A DNA stretch of 64,000 nt, taken from positions 213,800 to 277,799 of the forward strand of contig NZ_NRSD01000003.1 of the NCBI RefSeq assembly GCF_016583985.1, read 5' to 3'. Of the stretch, positions 33,838 to 42,736 are shown piece by piece. Both the position numbers and the translations under genes were made by a program. The notes beneath the pieces were generated by a model, which was not told where the DNA came from, made no database searches, and saw nothing but the letters and a program-made list of their open reading frames with translations. The stretch comes from Thiocapsa imhoffii. GTDB lineage: Bacteria > Pseudomonadota > Gammaproteobacteria > Chromatiales > Chromatiaceae. The number at the start of each line of letters is the position of its first letter. Within the stretch, counting starts at the first letter, position 1.

Positions 33838-36012
33838 ATGACCGACCTGACACTCTCGTTCGAACGCCGGCCCCAGTGGGGCAAACAACTCTATGTTCAC
33901 TGCTGGGATGCTCGTCCGAATGGCTTGACGACGTCCTGGCCGGGCCAGCCGATGGAGCCGGGCGAGGATGGCTGGTATCACCTGCGGTTGGTGGGGGTGA
34001 CGGCAACGCAGCTCGTCTTCACGGACGGCGAGGGTCATCAAACCCCGGATCTCTGGCGCGATCGCGACGGATGGCTCGACCGTCAGGATCGCTGGCATGA
34101 CCACCAACCGACGCGCGCGCAACACCCACAGTCGCAAGACCCCACGGCGACGCCACCCCCGATCACCCCAGCGCAGGTTGTCGACACGGCGCCACGGCCG
34201 CTCGCGCAGCGGCACGATTTTCGCGAAGAGACCATCTATTTTCTCTTAACGACACGCTTCTATGATGGCGACCCGACGAACAACTTCTTCTGCCGCGACC
34301 GTATCCAATTCGATGCGGAGGGACGCGCGGTCGATCCCCATTGGCGCGGCGACTTCAAGGGTTTGATCCAGCGTCTGGACTATCTGCGCGATCTGGGTTT
34401 CACCGCCATCTGGATCACCCCACCGGTCGAGAATCGGTCTGGTCTCGACTATCACGGCTACCATCCCTACGACTGGACGCGGATCGACCCGCGGCTGGAG
34501 TCACCCGACGCCACCTATCAGGATTTGATCGATGCCGCGCATGCCCGCGACATCAAGATCATCCAGGACGTGGTCGTGAACCATTCATCTCAATATGGGA
34601 TTCGCGGTCAGGTCCATATCGATCATCTGCCGATCAAATACTATGTTCCACAGGGCGCGCAACAGGGACAAGTCGATCATGGTCCCTACCAGGGTCATCT
34701 CGGCAACTACGCCTGGCCCAATCGCGATGACATCGATAACCCGCTCGCGCCCGAGTGGTTTCGTGAGCGTCATGCGCGTGACCCCGAGGGCATCGAGCCC
34801 CTGATCGATCCCAAGACCGGCGAGACCCTGCCCAAACCTGGCTATGACCCGGGGCGCTTCTTCGGCATCGATCCTCAGGATCTGGACCCACACTGGTATC
34901 ACCAGGATGGGTTCATCTGTGGCGGTGACTGGGAGAGTGCCTACCCGCTGCAACACAAACATCTCGCGGGTGACTGCATCGATCTCGCCACCGAGCGGCA
35001 GAACGTCAAGGACTATCTGATCAACGCCATCAAGCGTTATCTGGACATGGGCGTCGATGCCTTGCGCATCGATACGGTCAAACACATCGAGCGCGAGACC
35101 TTGCTCGAATACATCAACGCCTGGAAGGCCCACAAACCCGACCTGTTCGTGTTTGGCGAAAACCTGGTCAAAGGCTACGGTTGGGGCGATCTCGGTGGTG
35201 GTGACAATGGGCCCTCACAGATCCGACCCTGGTGGTATACCCGGCTGGGGAGCGACCCACGGGATCCCGAATCCGGTGGAGATTCTGGTTTTCCGCAGCT
35301 CGACTTCGGCTTGTTCTCGACCTTTCGCGATACCGTCAGCAAGGGCACCTACGAAGGAACCTCGCAGATCCTCGGGATGGATTGGATCTATGGGGATGTG
35401 ACGCAGTTGGTCACCTTCCTACAGAATCACGACGTGGGTCCGGACAACGACTTCAAGTACCGTTTCAAGGGTGAGCAGTGGATGGCCGCGGCGGCCTACA
35501 ACCTGATCTGGACCGTGCGAGGGATCCCCTGCCTCTACTTCGGCGAAGAGATCGAGTTCATGAAAGGGGCCCCGCAGGATGTTGAGGGCGAACGCGATAC
35601 CCTGCATCAGACTGGACGTGCCTACTTTGGCGATCATCTCACCGACGAGAGTCTCGCCGAGACCCAAGCGCACCCCATCTACCGTCACATCAAACGTCTC
35701 AACCAGATCCGCCGGGCCATCCCGGCGCTCCAAAAGGCGCGGCTGAGTCACCTAGCCGAATGGGGTCACGGCATGCGCTTCGTGCGCGAGGATCAGCCCA
35801 GCGGCAGCTATGTGGTGGTTGGTCTCGCCATCGGCGCGAGCCAGGAGATCGGGATCGATGGCGTGCGTCCAGGTCTCTATCGTGATGCCGTCACCGGACA
35901 CGAACTGCGCTCCGATGGCCGGCTGGTCTTTCACGTGAAGGCCAACTCGGCGGGCATCTATGTCCTCAACGGACCTGGCAAGATCGGTGAGGACGGTCTG
36001 TATCTCAGGTAA
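33838..36012 (+). CDS. alpha-amylase family glycoside hydrolase (GH13) with N-terminal carbohydrate-binding-like domain
   Basis: The 724-residue protein starts with a small beta domain (about 5-85, YVHCWDARPNGL) like starch-binding CBM26 modules, then a Pro/Thr linker. The GH13 barrel begins at about 125 (DFREETIYFLLTTRFYDGD). Conserved residues are VVVNH (about 245), nucleophile Asp412 in LRIDTVKH, acid Glu441 in VFGENL and Asp532 in QNHD. There is no signal peptide, so it acts on internal alpha-glucan such as glycogen. AAGGAG precedes the ATG. Confidence 0.92.
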   Translation: MTDLTLSFERRPQWGKQLYVHCWDARPNGLTTSWPGQPMEPGEDGWYHLRLVGVTATQLVFTDGEGHQTPDLWRDRDGWLDRQDRWHDHQPTRAQHPQSQDPTATPPPITPAQVVDTAPRPLAQRHDFREETIYFLLTTRFYDGDPTNNFFCRDRIQFDAEGRAVDPHWRGDFKGLIQRLDYLRDLGFTAIWITPPVENRSGLDYHGYHPYDWTRIDPRLESPDATYQDLIDAAHARDIKIIQDVVVNHSSQYGIRGQVHIDHLPIKYYVPQGAQQGQVDHGPYQGHLGNYAWPNRDDIDNPLAPEWFRERHARDPEGIEPLIDPKTGETLPKPGYDPGRFFGIDPQDLDPHWYHQDGFICGGDWESAYPLQHKHLAGDCIDLATERQNVKDYLINAIKRYLDMGVDALRIDTVKHIERETLLEYINAWKAHKPDLFVFGENLVKGYGWGDLGGGDNGPSQIRPWWYTRLGSDPRDPESGGDSGFPQLDFGLFSTFRDTVSKGTYEGTSQILGMDWIYGDVTQLVTFLQNHDVGPDNDFKYRFKGEQWMAAAAYNLIWTVRGIPCLYFGEEIEFMKGAPQDVEGERDTLHQTGRAYFGDHLTDESLAETQAHPIYRHIKRLNQIRRAIPALQKARLSHLAEWGHGMRFVREDQPSGSYVVVGLAIGASQEIGIDGVRPGLYRDAVTGHELRSDGRLVFHVKANSAGIYVLNGPGKIGEDGLYLR

Positions 36013-36088
36013 CCGCGGCGCGCCATCATCCTGCACAGGGTGCCGAGCAACCCCTTGGATCAACCTACATTCGTCCTGCCAGCGCACC

Positions 36089-36616
36089 ATGTCCAGCACG
36101 CCTCGCCCCAAGACCAGCACGCCCATGCGCGCGCGCCTGCGCGATTGGGCGTTCAACCTCCTCTTGGTCATCCTGGTCATTGTCGCGGTGCAATGGTGGA
36201 AGGCCCGACCGCTGGTCAGTGGCGAGGCCCCGGCGCTCCAGGGGCGCGATCTGAATGGCCACCAGGTCACGCTGCAAGCGTTTCGCGGCACCCCCGTCCT
36301 CGTCTACTTCTGGGCGACCTGGTGTCCGGTGTGCGTCCTGATGGCCGATTCCATCCAGACGATTGCCCATGACTATCCAGTCATCACCATCGCCATGCAG
36401 TCAGGAGGGATGCAAGAACTCACGGCGGCCATGCAGGAATCCGGGCATGACTACCGGGTCATCCCAGACCCCAGCGGGACCATCGCTCGCGACTGGGGCG
36501 TCAGCGGGGTGCCGAGCGCATTCGTGATCGATGCGCAGGGGCGGATCAGCTTCCGCGGCGTGGGACTCAGCACCGAGCCGGGTCTGCGCCTGCGTCTTTG
36601 GATGGCCGCGGACTGA
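36089..36616 (+). CDS. membrane-anchored thioredoxin-like protein (TlpA/ScsD type)
   Basis: The 175-residue protein has one N-terminal membrane helix (about 22-40) and a periplasmic thioredoxin domain. The active site WATWCPVC is near residues 79-86, with the cis-Pro in GVSGVPSAFVID. CPVC, in place of CPHC or CGPC, is seen in ScsD/TlpA-like disulfide reductases or oxidoreductases of the cell envelope. I chose the ATG at 36089 (MSSTPRPK), which gives a proper signal anchor; upstream sequence overlaps the amylase gene. A thioredoxin-like protein without cysteines follows. Confidence 0.88.
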   Translation: MSSTPRPKTSTPMRARLRDWAFNLLLVILVIVAVQWWKARPLVSGEAPALQGRDLNGHQVTLQAFRGTPVLVYFWATWCPVCVLMADSIQTIAHDYPVITIAMQSGGMQELTAAMQESGHDYRVIPDPSGTIARDWGVSGVPSAFVIDAQGRISFRGVGLSTEPGLRLRLWMAAD

Positions 36617-36723
36617 TGGCCGGGACATGCGACCCGCTACCCGTGCGCACTCGAGCGCTTCGGTTGCAGAGTAGGCCATCGAAGCGGTAGGGTGCGCTCG
36701 ACTCAACCGCTTCGGAACCTGTC

Positions 36724-37197
36724 ATGAAACTGATCACTGCTCTCTCGCTGCTCCTGATCCCCGTGTCGCTGACCGCGGCCACATTGGAGGTCGGCTCCCC
36801 CCTGGTCTTGACACTGAATGACCAGCATGATGTCCCGCACAGCGTGCAGGACGAGACCCGCGTGCTGATCTTCAGCGCAGAGCGCGACATGTCCTCACAG
36901 GTCGAAACCGCGCTCGAGGGCGAGACCGCGGAGACGCTCGCGGCGGCGGGGGTTCTCTATGTCGCCGACATCAGCGCCATGCCGGGCATGGTGACCCGCT
37001 TGATCGCGTTGCCGAAGATGCGCAAACGCCCCTACCCGATGTTGCTTGGACGGGAGTCGGAGGAGACGGCCATGCTCCCGCGGGAGCCCGCGAACGTCAC
37101 CTTGATCGAGCTTAATGGGGGCCAAATCGAAGCGATTCGCTTCATTCCCGACGCGCCATCCCTGCGCATCGCACTCGGACTCGCACCCGCGCAGTGA
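36724..37197 (+). CDS. exported YtfJ-like protein of unknown function
   Basis: The 157-residue protein has a signal peptide (cut near residue 20, SLTAA-TLEV). The mature part reads LNDQHDVPHSVQDETRVLIF and later LYVADISAMPGMVTRL and RPYPMLLGRESE. The pattern is a thioredoxin-like fold lacking the CxxC pair, as in YtfJ-type periplasmic proteins. It lies 107 bases after the TlpA-like gene. I do not know its function; a chaperone or redox partner of the neighbour is only a guess. Confidence 0.68.
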   Translation: MKLITALSLLLIPVSLTAATLEVGSPLVLTLNDQHDVPHSVQDETRVLIFSAERDMSSQVETALEGETAETLAAAGVLYVADISAMPGMVTRLIALPKMRKRPYPMLLGRESEETAMLPREPANVTLIELNGGQIEAIRFIPDAPSLRIALGLAPAQ

Positions 37198-37283
37198 TGC
37201 CGCGACGGTGATCACCGGGCCCGGGGCGACCTCGGCCGGATCAGGTGTGCAGCCTGAGACGAGGCCTGTGAGCAGGACCCTGC

Positions 37284-40200
37284 TCACAGGTCAAGACGCA
37301 TCTCATCCCGCTCGGAGCCGGTCCGCGTCTTGTCGGGTTGCGCACCCAACACGCGCGTCTCGCGCCACAGCATGGGCGTGGAGAGTCCTTGCCAGCCCCA
37401 CCTCAGCCAGTCGAGGAGCCGCAGGGCAAGCCACAGGGCCCAGGCCAGCATGAGCGCGCGATAGACCCACATGGGCACCGAGAGCACCCAGATCTCCGGG
37501 AGCAGTGGGCCACCACGATCCTGATACCAATTCAGCAGAGTCGCACTCGATCCATGCCCCATGATCTGCATCGCGGGGGGGCCAAGCAGACCCTGCTGGA
37601 CTGCGCTCAGCAAGCCCACCAGGGCAGCCAGTGTCAACATCATGAGTCCAATCTGCACGAGATTGAAACGCCAGGGCGGACTCGCTTGGGGATCCAGCCG
37701 GTGTCTGAAACCGAGTGCGAACAACCAGCCGATCACCAGCAGCACGACCCAGAGGTGCGCGAGGCTCAGGCCGATTCCGAGCAGCAACCAATCGTGCATC
37801 CGCAGCGGCGTCAGCCGGCTACGTCCCAAGACCAGGGCCAACCCAACGAGCACCAGCAGCACGCCCCAGAAGAGCACCGCGGGTCCCATGCGTGGCCCAC
37901 CGGTTAAGAGCACCCAGCGATCCTCGGGCAGTCGCAGGCTGAGGTTGAGGTTCACCGCGGGGGCACCAAGATCCGGAAACTGGGGTGACTCAAACCAGGA
38001 CAGCCCTTGCGGTTGGCGCCAGACGATCTCCGCGACGCTGGCTCCCGGGGTGAGTGGTAATTCCCAATCGGGCAGCGTGTCCGGTAGCGGGACACTCTGC
38101 CCATCGCGTCGCAAGGCAACCGGCTCGGCCTGCTCGGGAAGCCGGATGAGATGGCGACCACCCTGGCTGCTGCGCAGCGCCAGGGTCAGGGTCGCGAGCG
38201 TCCCCCGGTGGCTGGGCTCGACCTGCATCCCGACCCGATCGATCGTCAGGGTCGGACCGGGAACCGCCACCGGCCGCGACAGGGACAAGGTCAGGGTCTC
38301 CCCCGGCAGGGGGCGCCAGTTCGGCAACCAGCGATCCGCCGGACCGAGCCGGTGAATGGGCGCCGGACCGGAGAACTCGAGATGCCAGAGCGGACTGACA
38401 TCGAGACGCCAGTCCTCACTCAGGCGCGGGTCCAGTGAGGCGGTGAGAGACAACTCAGTGACAGGATCCAGTCGCGAGGTCCAGCGCATCTGGCTGCGAC
38501 CACTCGGCAGGTCGGCCAGGACGGCTCCCCGCTCGACCTGGATACCCGGGGTCTGAACCGCTTCACCCGGCAGCAAGGGGATGGGCAGTAAGACCGGGAC
38601 ATCACTCGGGGAGAGGCGCTCGACCCGGGTCTCGACCCGCCAGTCGATCCCAAACCGCAGCGTGCGCTCAACCCGTAGCAGCGGCGGGAGCGCACCAGGC
38701 GTGAGCGAAACCTCCTCCACCCCGCTCGGGGGCGTCTCGGCGCGTCGGATGAGCCGAATCTGCTCGCCGGGTCGGCCATTCGCGTCCAGTCCCTCCAACT
38801 CCCAACCCTCAATACGAAGCGCCAGTGTCCGCGGTGGCATCGGCAAGAGGATCTCGACCTGATCACGGGTCGCCACTGAACCCTCGAGCAGAATCTGATG
38901 CCGTCCAGCCCCGAGCGCGAGCAGCAACCGTCCGGATGAATCGCGCAAGAGCGTCTCGCGCGGCTCACCCGCGACCTCGATCCGCTCCGGCGACCAGCCC
39001 CCTGCCCCACCGGGGATCGGGGTGGCGACCGCCGCCGCGCTGTCGATCGTCAACGCAATGACCAGCCGCTCAGGGTTTGCGCTGAGGCGCATGGACGCAA
39101 GTTCGACACAGTGCGGCAGGCATTCAGGTGGCGCCCGCAATCGCGCCTCGAGTTCATCGAGCAAGGACGGGCTCGGAAAGGGGTCGGCACTCGCGGGACC
39201 ACTGCCGCAGAGCACACCGAGCACAAGCGCCGCGAGCACTGGCCCCGACAGCAGCGGAGCCCACACCAACCGCAGGCCACTGTCGCGCAGGGCGGCACGC
39301 GGTACCGGACCCGGACCCGAGCTCGGGACAGCGTCATTCCCGCCGGGCGGGTGTCCCGGCGTGGGATCACCGAGAACACCAGCTAAACGCAGCCCCAGGA
39401 CCACCACCAGGATGACGCCTATCAAACTGATGAGCAGGTTCCAGAACGGACTCAACAGCCACAGGCGCGCCTGGTCCTGTGCGCCAACCGGACCCGTCCA
39501 GCGCAGCTCGTACCGGTTCCATCCCCACTGCGGAATCCCCGGCCCCGTCTGGAGTTGTGCAGTGGGATCAAGGCGCTCCAGCGGCACGGCCTGCTTGTTC
39601 CGGGTCACCGTATCGATCTCACTGGACAGTTCATCGGCACTGGCGGCGATCCGCTCTCGCTGTGCGCTGACGCCGGCTGCGACCCCGCTGAGGATGGGGG
39701 CGCGCAGGCCGACACCAGGCGCGGCTTGCCCTGGCAGCGTCATCGCGGGACGCTCCAGTTGTGGAAAGAGTCCGTCGCGGACCTGGGTGACCAGAAACGG
39801 CAACGCAATCAAAACCAGCGCCAACAGACTGAGACGAAAATAGCTCGACACCAGCAGCCGTAGCCGGTGCAGACCGCTCTTGGCCGTGGTCAGTGGGAGC
39901 AGGCGCAGCAGGGCCGCGGCACCGAGCAGATTGAGCCAAACCAGCCGGGGTGCCCCGTCACTCTGCCAGGTCAGACCCAGCGTCACGAGCGCCACGAGTC
40001 CCCAACCCCATCCCCAGATCCGCCCGATGCCCAGCGCCACGATCAGCACTAGGAAGAGATCGAGCAGGGTCCAGCGCCCGACCCAGGTGTCGGGTAGATT
40101 GTCCACGCCCTGCACCATCAAGAGCTTCCAGCCGGGCGGCAGATCGAGCCGCGTCTGGACCCGCTCGAAATCGACCGCCCAGCCAGCGGCCGGGACCTGG

Positions 40201-41615
40201 CCCGGCATGGCGTCGAGACGGGCATCGGCGACCAGATCGAGCCGCCCGCGGCGCACCTCCACCCCGGGTGGCGCCTCGCCGTCGCGGTGTGTGATGAGCA
40301 CGGGCTCGCCATCGATTCGGACCTGACCCAGGTCGAGCCGGGGGCCAGCATCGAGACGCCAGCCCCGTGTGAGTTCACCCTCGATCCGATCCTGGACACT
40401 GTAGCCCTTGCCATCAAAGTCGAGCCACAGATGACGCTCGAGCCGCAGCCGATCAGGCCCCGGGTCGGGATCACCTCGGACCGCATTGGCGAGGGTGAGC
40501 TGATCCGTCGGGCCGGCCATGAAGGTCGGCAGTTGCATCCAGTCATGCGGAAGACCGGTCTGGCGAGGATCGACCGCGGTGAGGCCGGTCAGCTCCACCC
40601 GTCGCAAGGCTGGTTCAGCGGCAAAGGCCCAGATCTCCTGTACCGGCCAGGGTGCGGCGGCGGGCGCACGCGACAGGGTCGTGACATCTCCGGGATGCTG
40701 GGTCGTGACCTCGAGCTCCCAGCGTCCGGGCCGGACCTGAACGCGCAGGCTGCCGTCCTCGTCAAGGCGTGCCGGGAGCGGACTCGCTAGCCGCAAGGGA
40801 ATGCCACCCGGCAGCGGAACCGGGCCAAGCCGGATCTCACGAGCCGCACCGGAGACCTCAAGCTGCAGGCGTGTCAGAACCTCGAGTGGCAGACGATCCG
40901 TGATGCGTCGCGCGACCTCCACATTCAGTTGATCACCCGCGCGCGCTGTTTCTGGCCCGCGCGGTTCTGTGAGCCAGATCCGGCGGTCCTGATCCAGGGC
41001 CGGAACCGGGACCAGGTGTCCATCGCGTTCCAGCTCGATCAGTCCGATCATGGGCGGAATCGCGAGTGCATCGGGCGGGTGATCCCACAGGAAGCGTCCG
41101 GTCACCCGCTGCCAGCCCGGCTCCAGCGTCACGCTCGGGCGGTCGTCCTGTATGACCACGGGCAGGTCACGCCCATGGGACATGACCTCCAACGGCCAGG
41201 CCGTCTGCGCATCACCTGGCAGAGGCACGCGGCTCTCGGCGAGCACCTCCCAGTCGATGGCGAAGGACCCACCCCGCTCATCGATCCTCAATTCCAAACG
41301 TCCCGGCCAGGCACATACTGGAGCAGCGTCGAGCGGCGCGATTGGACAGGCCCGCTGATCCCGACCCGCTGGACCGCGTTCCAGGACCCAGGGAATCCAA
41401 GGCCGCAGTGCCGCGGGGATCCCCTGCTCAGACAGGGCGTCCGAGCGGGCGGCTCGCTCTGCTGCATCCGCCATCGGGTCCGCCACGGGGTCCGCTACGA
41501 GGTCCGATGGGCGCGTCACCCCTGTCACCTCTGTCACCTCCTCGGCCACCGCGCCGGCGGGCCATGAGACGACCGCGAGCAGCAAGAGGGGAAGACATCG
41601 CGAAAATCCGGTCAT
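37284..41615 (-). CDS. giant membrane protein of unknown function with duplicated periplasmic region
   Basis: I do not recognise a named family in this 1443-residue protein. It has a signal peptide (FSRCLPLLLLAVVSWPAGAV) and a first periplasmic region (about 30-500). A block of membrane helices (about 505-600), then further helices (about 710-800), precede a second periplasmic region (about 810-1240) and a C-terminal set of about five helices (1245-1425). The two periplasmic regions look related: each has a Cys pair (RACPIAPLDAAPVC, ECLPHC), a strand 'L.L.ID', and a 'GR/GWQ..L.G' segment. I chose the ATG at 41615 because the signal peptide starts there. It is a single gene. Confidence 0.72.
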   Translation of the reverse strand: MTGFSRCLPLLLLAVVSWPAGAVAEEVTEVTGVTRPSDLVADPVADPMADAAERAARSDALSEQGIPAALRPWIPWVLERGPAGRDQRACPIAPLDAAPVCAWPGRLELRIDERGGSFAIDWEVLAESRVPLPGDAQTAWPLEVMSHGRDLPVVIQDDRPSVTLEPGWQRVTGRFLWDHPPDALAIPPMIGLIELERDGHLVPVPALDQDRRIWLTEPRGPETARAGDQLNVEVARRITDRLPLEVLTRLQLEVSGAAREIRLGPVPLPGGIPLRLASPLPARLDEDGSLRVQVRPGRWELEVTTQHPGDVTTLSRAPAAAPWPVQEIWAFAAEPALRRVELTGLTAVDPRQTGLPHDWMQLPTFMAGPTDQLTLANAVRGDPDPGPDRLRLERHLWLDFDGKGYSVQDRIEGELTRGWRLDAGPRLDLGQVRIDGEPVLITHRDGEAPPGVEVRRGRLDLVADARLDAMPGQVPAAGWAVDFERVQTRLDLPPGWKLLMVQGVDNLPDTWVGRWTLLDLFLVLIVALGIGRIWGWGWGLVALVTLGLTWQSDGAPRLVWLNLLGAAALLRLLPLTTAKSGLHRLRLLVSSYFRLSLLALVLIALPFLVTQVRDGLFPQLERPAMTLPGQAAPGVGLRAPILSGVAAGVSAQRERIAASADELSSEIDTVTRNKQAVPLERLDPTAQLQTGPGIPQWGWNRYELRWTGPVGAQDQARLWLLSPFWNLLISLIGVILVVVLGLRLAGVLGDPTPGHPPGGNDAVPSSGPGPVPRAALRDSGLRLVWAPLLSGPVLAALVLGVLCGSGPASADPFPSPSLLDELEARLRAPPECLPHCVELASMRLSANPERLVIALTIDSAAAVATPIPGGAGGWSPERIEVAGEPRETLLRDSSGRLLLALGAGRHQILLEGSVATRDQVEILLPMPPRTLALRIEGWELEGLDANGRPGEQIRLIRRAETPPSGVEEVSLTPGALPPLLRVERTLRFGIDWRVETRVERLSPSDVPVLLPIPLLPGEAVQTPGIQVERGAVLADLPSGRSQMRWTSRLDPVTELSLTASLDPRLSEDWRLDVSPLWHLEFSGPAPIHRLGPADRWLPNWRPLPGETLTLSLSRPVAVPGPTLTIDRVGMQVEPSHRGTLATLTLALRSSQGGRHLIRLPEQAEPVALRRDGQSVPLPDTLPDWELPLTPGASVAEIVWRQPQGLSWFESPQFPDLGAPAVNLNLSLRLPEDRWVLLTGGPRMGPAVLFWGVLLVLVGLALVLGRSRLTPLRMHDWLLLGIGLSLAHLWVVLLVIGWLFALGFRHRLDPQASPPWRFNLVQIGLMMLTLAALVGLLSAVQQGLLGPPAMQIMGHGSSATLLNWYQDRGGPLLPEIWVLSVPMWVYRALMLAWALWLALRLLDWLRWGWQGLSTPMLWRETRVLGAQPDKTRTGSERDEMRLDL

Positions 41616-42024
41616 GATGTTGTCCTGGGTCGCAGTGATGGCCTCGGGCCGCGTCAGGCGCCGCATGCATGCGATCGTCATGACCACGAAACCCGGCCCG
41701 CTGGACATCCTGGGACGCCTGCCCTCGGCGCCAGCCTGGATCGATCCATCGAGGTGTCGTGAGCGATTGTCGCTCTCAACCTCGCCTTCGTCCATGTCGC
41801 CTCGATGCCCCTGCACGGACCCGATTGCCGGCGTCGTTTGTCCCCCACACGATTGGTCTGCATTCGGGATTGCGCGGTATGATCCCGCCGGTGCAGACGA
41901 GCTGTCACCAGCGCGGACCGCCCCGGATCAACCGCACCGTCGTGGCCGACCTGAACGCCAACCGTGCGGGCGGATCAACACCGCGCAAGCTGCCATCCAA
42001 CCACCATCGAATGAGGTCGCAATC
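41616..42024. other. 409-base divergent intergenic region
   Basis: This lies between the giant membrane protein gene (leftward) and the YceH gene (rightward) and should hold both promoters. One frame runs through it into yceH but gives Arg- and Pro-rich sequence with no similarity I can see. No RNA gene or clear operator was found. Confidence 0.5.
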
Positions 42025-42720
42025 ATGTCGAGCGATGACGCATCCGAGACCGTTTCAACTGATGCCATGCTGAGCGCAAAGGAAGCGCGTGTGATTGGGG
42101 CCTTGATGGAAAAACAGCGCACCACGCCGGATCAATATCCGCTCACCCTGAACGGTCTCGTCAGCGCCTGCAATCAGAAGAGCGCACGCCATCCGGTGAT
42201 GAACATGACGCCCGGCGAGGTCGGTCACCTGGTCAACCAGCTCCGCGATCGCGGTCTGATCCACGCCAGTTTTACCGGTCGGACCGAGCGCTACGACCAC
42301 AAGATGGTTGGCACCTTCATGCTCAGCCGTGAAGAACAGGCACTGCTGTGCGTGCTCATGCTGCGGGGCCCCCAGACGGTTGGTGAATTGCGCACCAATA
42401 CCGCACGTCTAGCCGAGTTCAGGGATCTCGAGCAGGTGACCACCACCCTGCAGTCGATGATGCATGGTGACCGCCCGTTGGTGACCGAACTGCCGCTTCG
42501 ACCTGGCAATCGGGAGGAGCGCTTTGCCCACCTTCTCTGTGGTCAGCCGCGGCCGGAGGCGATCGCGCCAGCGCGCGATGAGGAATCCGCATCCAGACCC
42601 GCCGAATCCAAGTTCCAGCGCCATGAGGCCCGACTTGCGGCCCTGGAGAGCGCGGTCGCGGAGCTGCGAGCACAGATCGAGCAGTTGCAGTCGGTGACTG
42701 GCCCCGCGGAACGGCGTTAG
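42025..42720 (+). CDS. YceH family protein (DUF480)
   Basis: The 231-residue protein has two winged-helix domains typical of DUF480. The first contains VIGALMEKQRTTPDQYPLTL and LVSACNQKSARHPVM (about residues 22-58), the second ALLCVLMLRGPQTVGELRTN (about 109-128). The C-terminus is a short coiled coil (about 200-225). The function of YceH is unknown; the fold implies nucleic acid or protein binding. The ATG at 42025 matches the start of homologues, and AGG precedes it. The antiporter gene follows after 16 bases. Confidence 0.88.
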   Translation: MSSDDASETVSTDAMLSAKEARVIGALMEKQRTTPDQYPLTLNGLVSACNQKSARHPVMNMTPGEVGHLVNQLRDRGLIHASFTGRTERYDHKMVGTFMLSREEQALLCVLMLRGPQTVGELRTNTARLAEFRDLEQVTTTLQSMMHGDRPLVTELPLRPGNREERFAHLLCGQPRPEAIAPARDEESASRPAESKFQRHEARLAALESAVAELRAQIEQLQSVTGPAERR

Positions 42721-42736
42721 CCAAGGGTCACGCGCG

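Noticed and set aside
41614..42024. N-terminal extension of YceH by 137 codons
   Set aside because: The extension is Arg/Pro-rich and homologues begin near the ATG at 42025.
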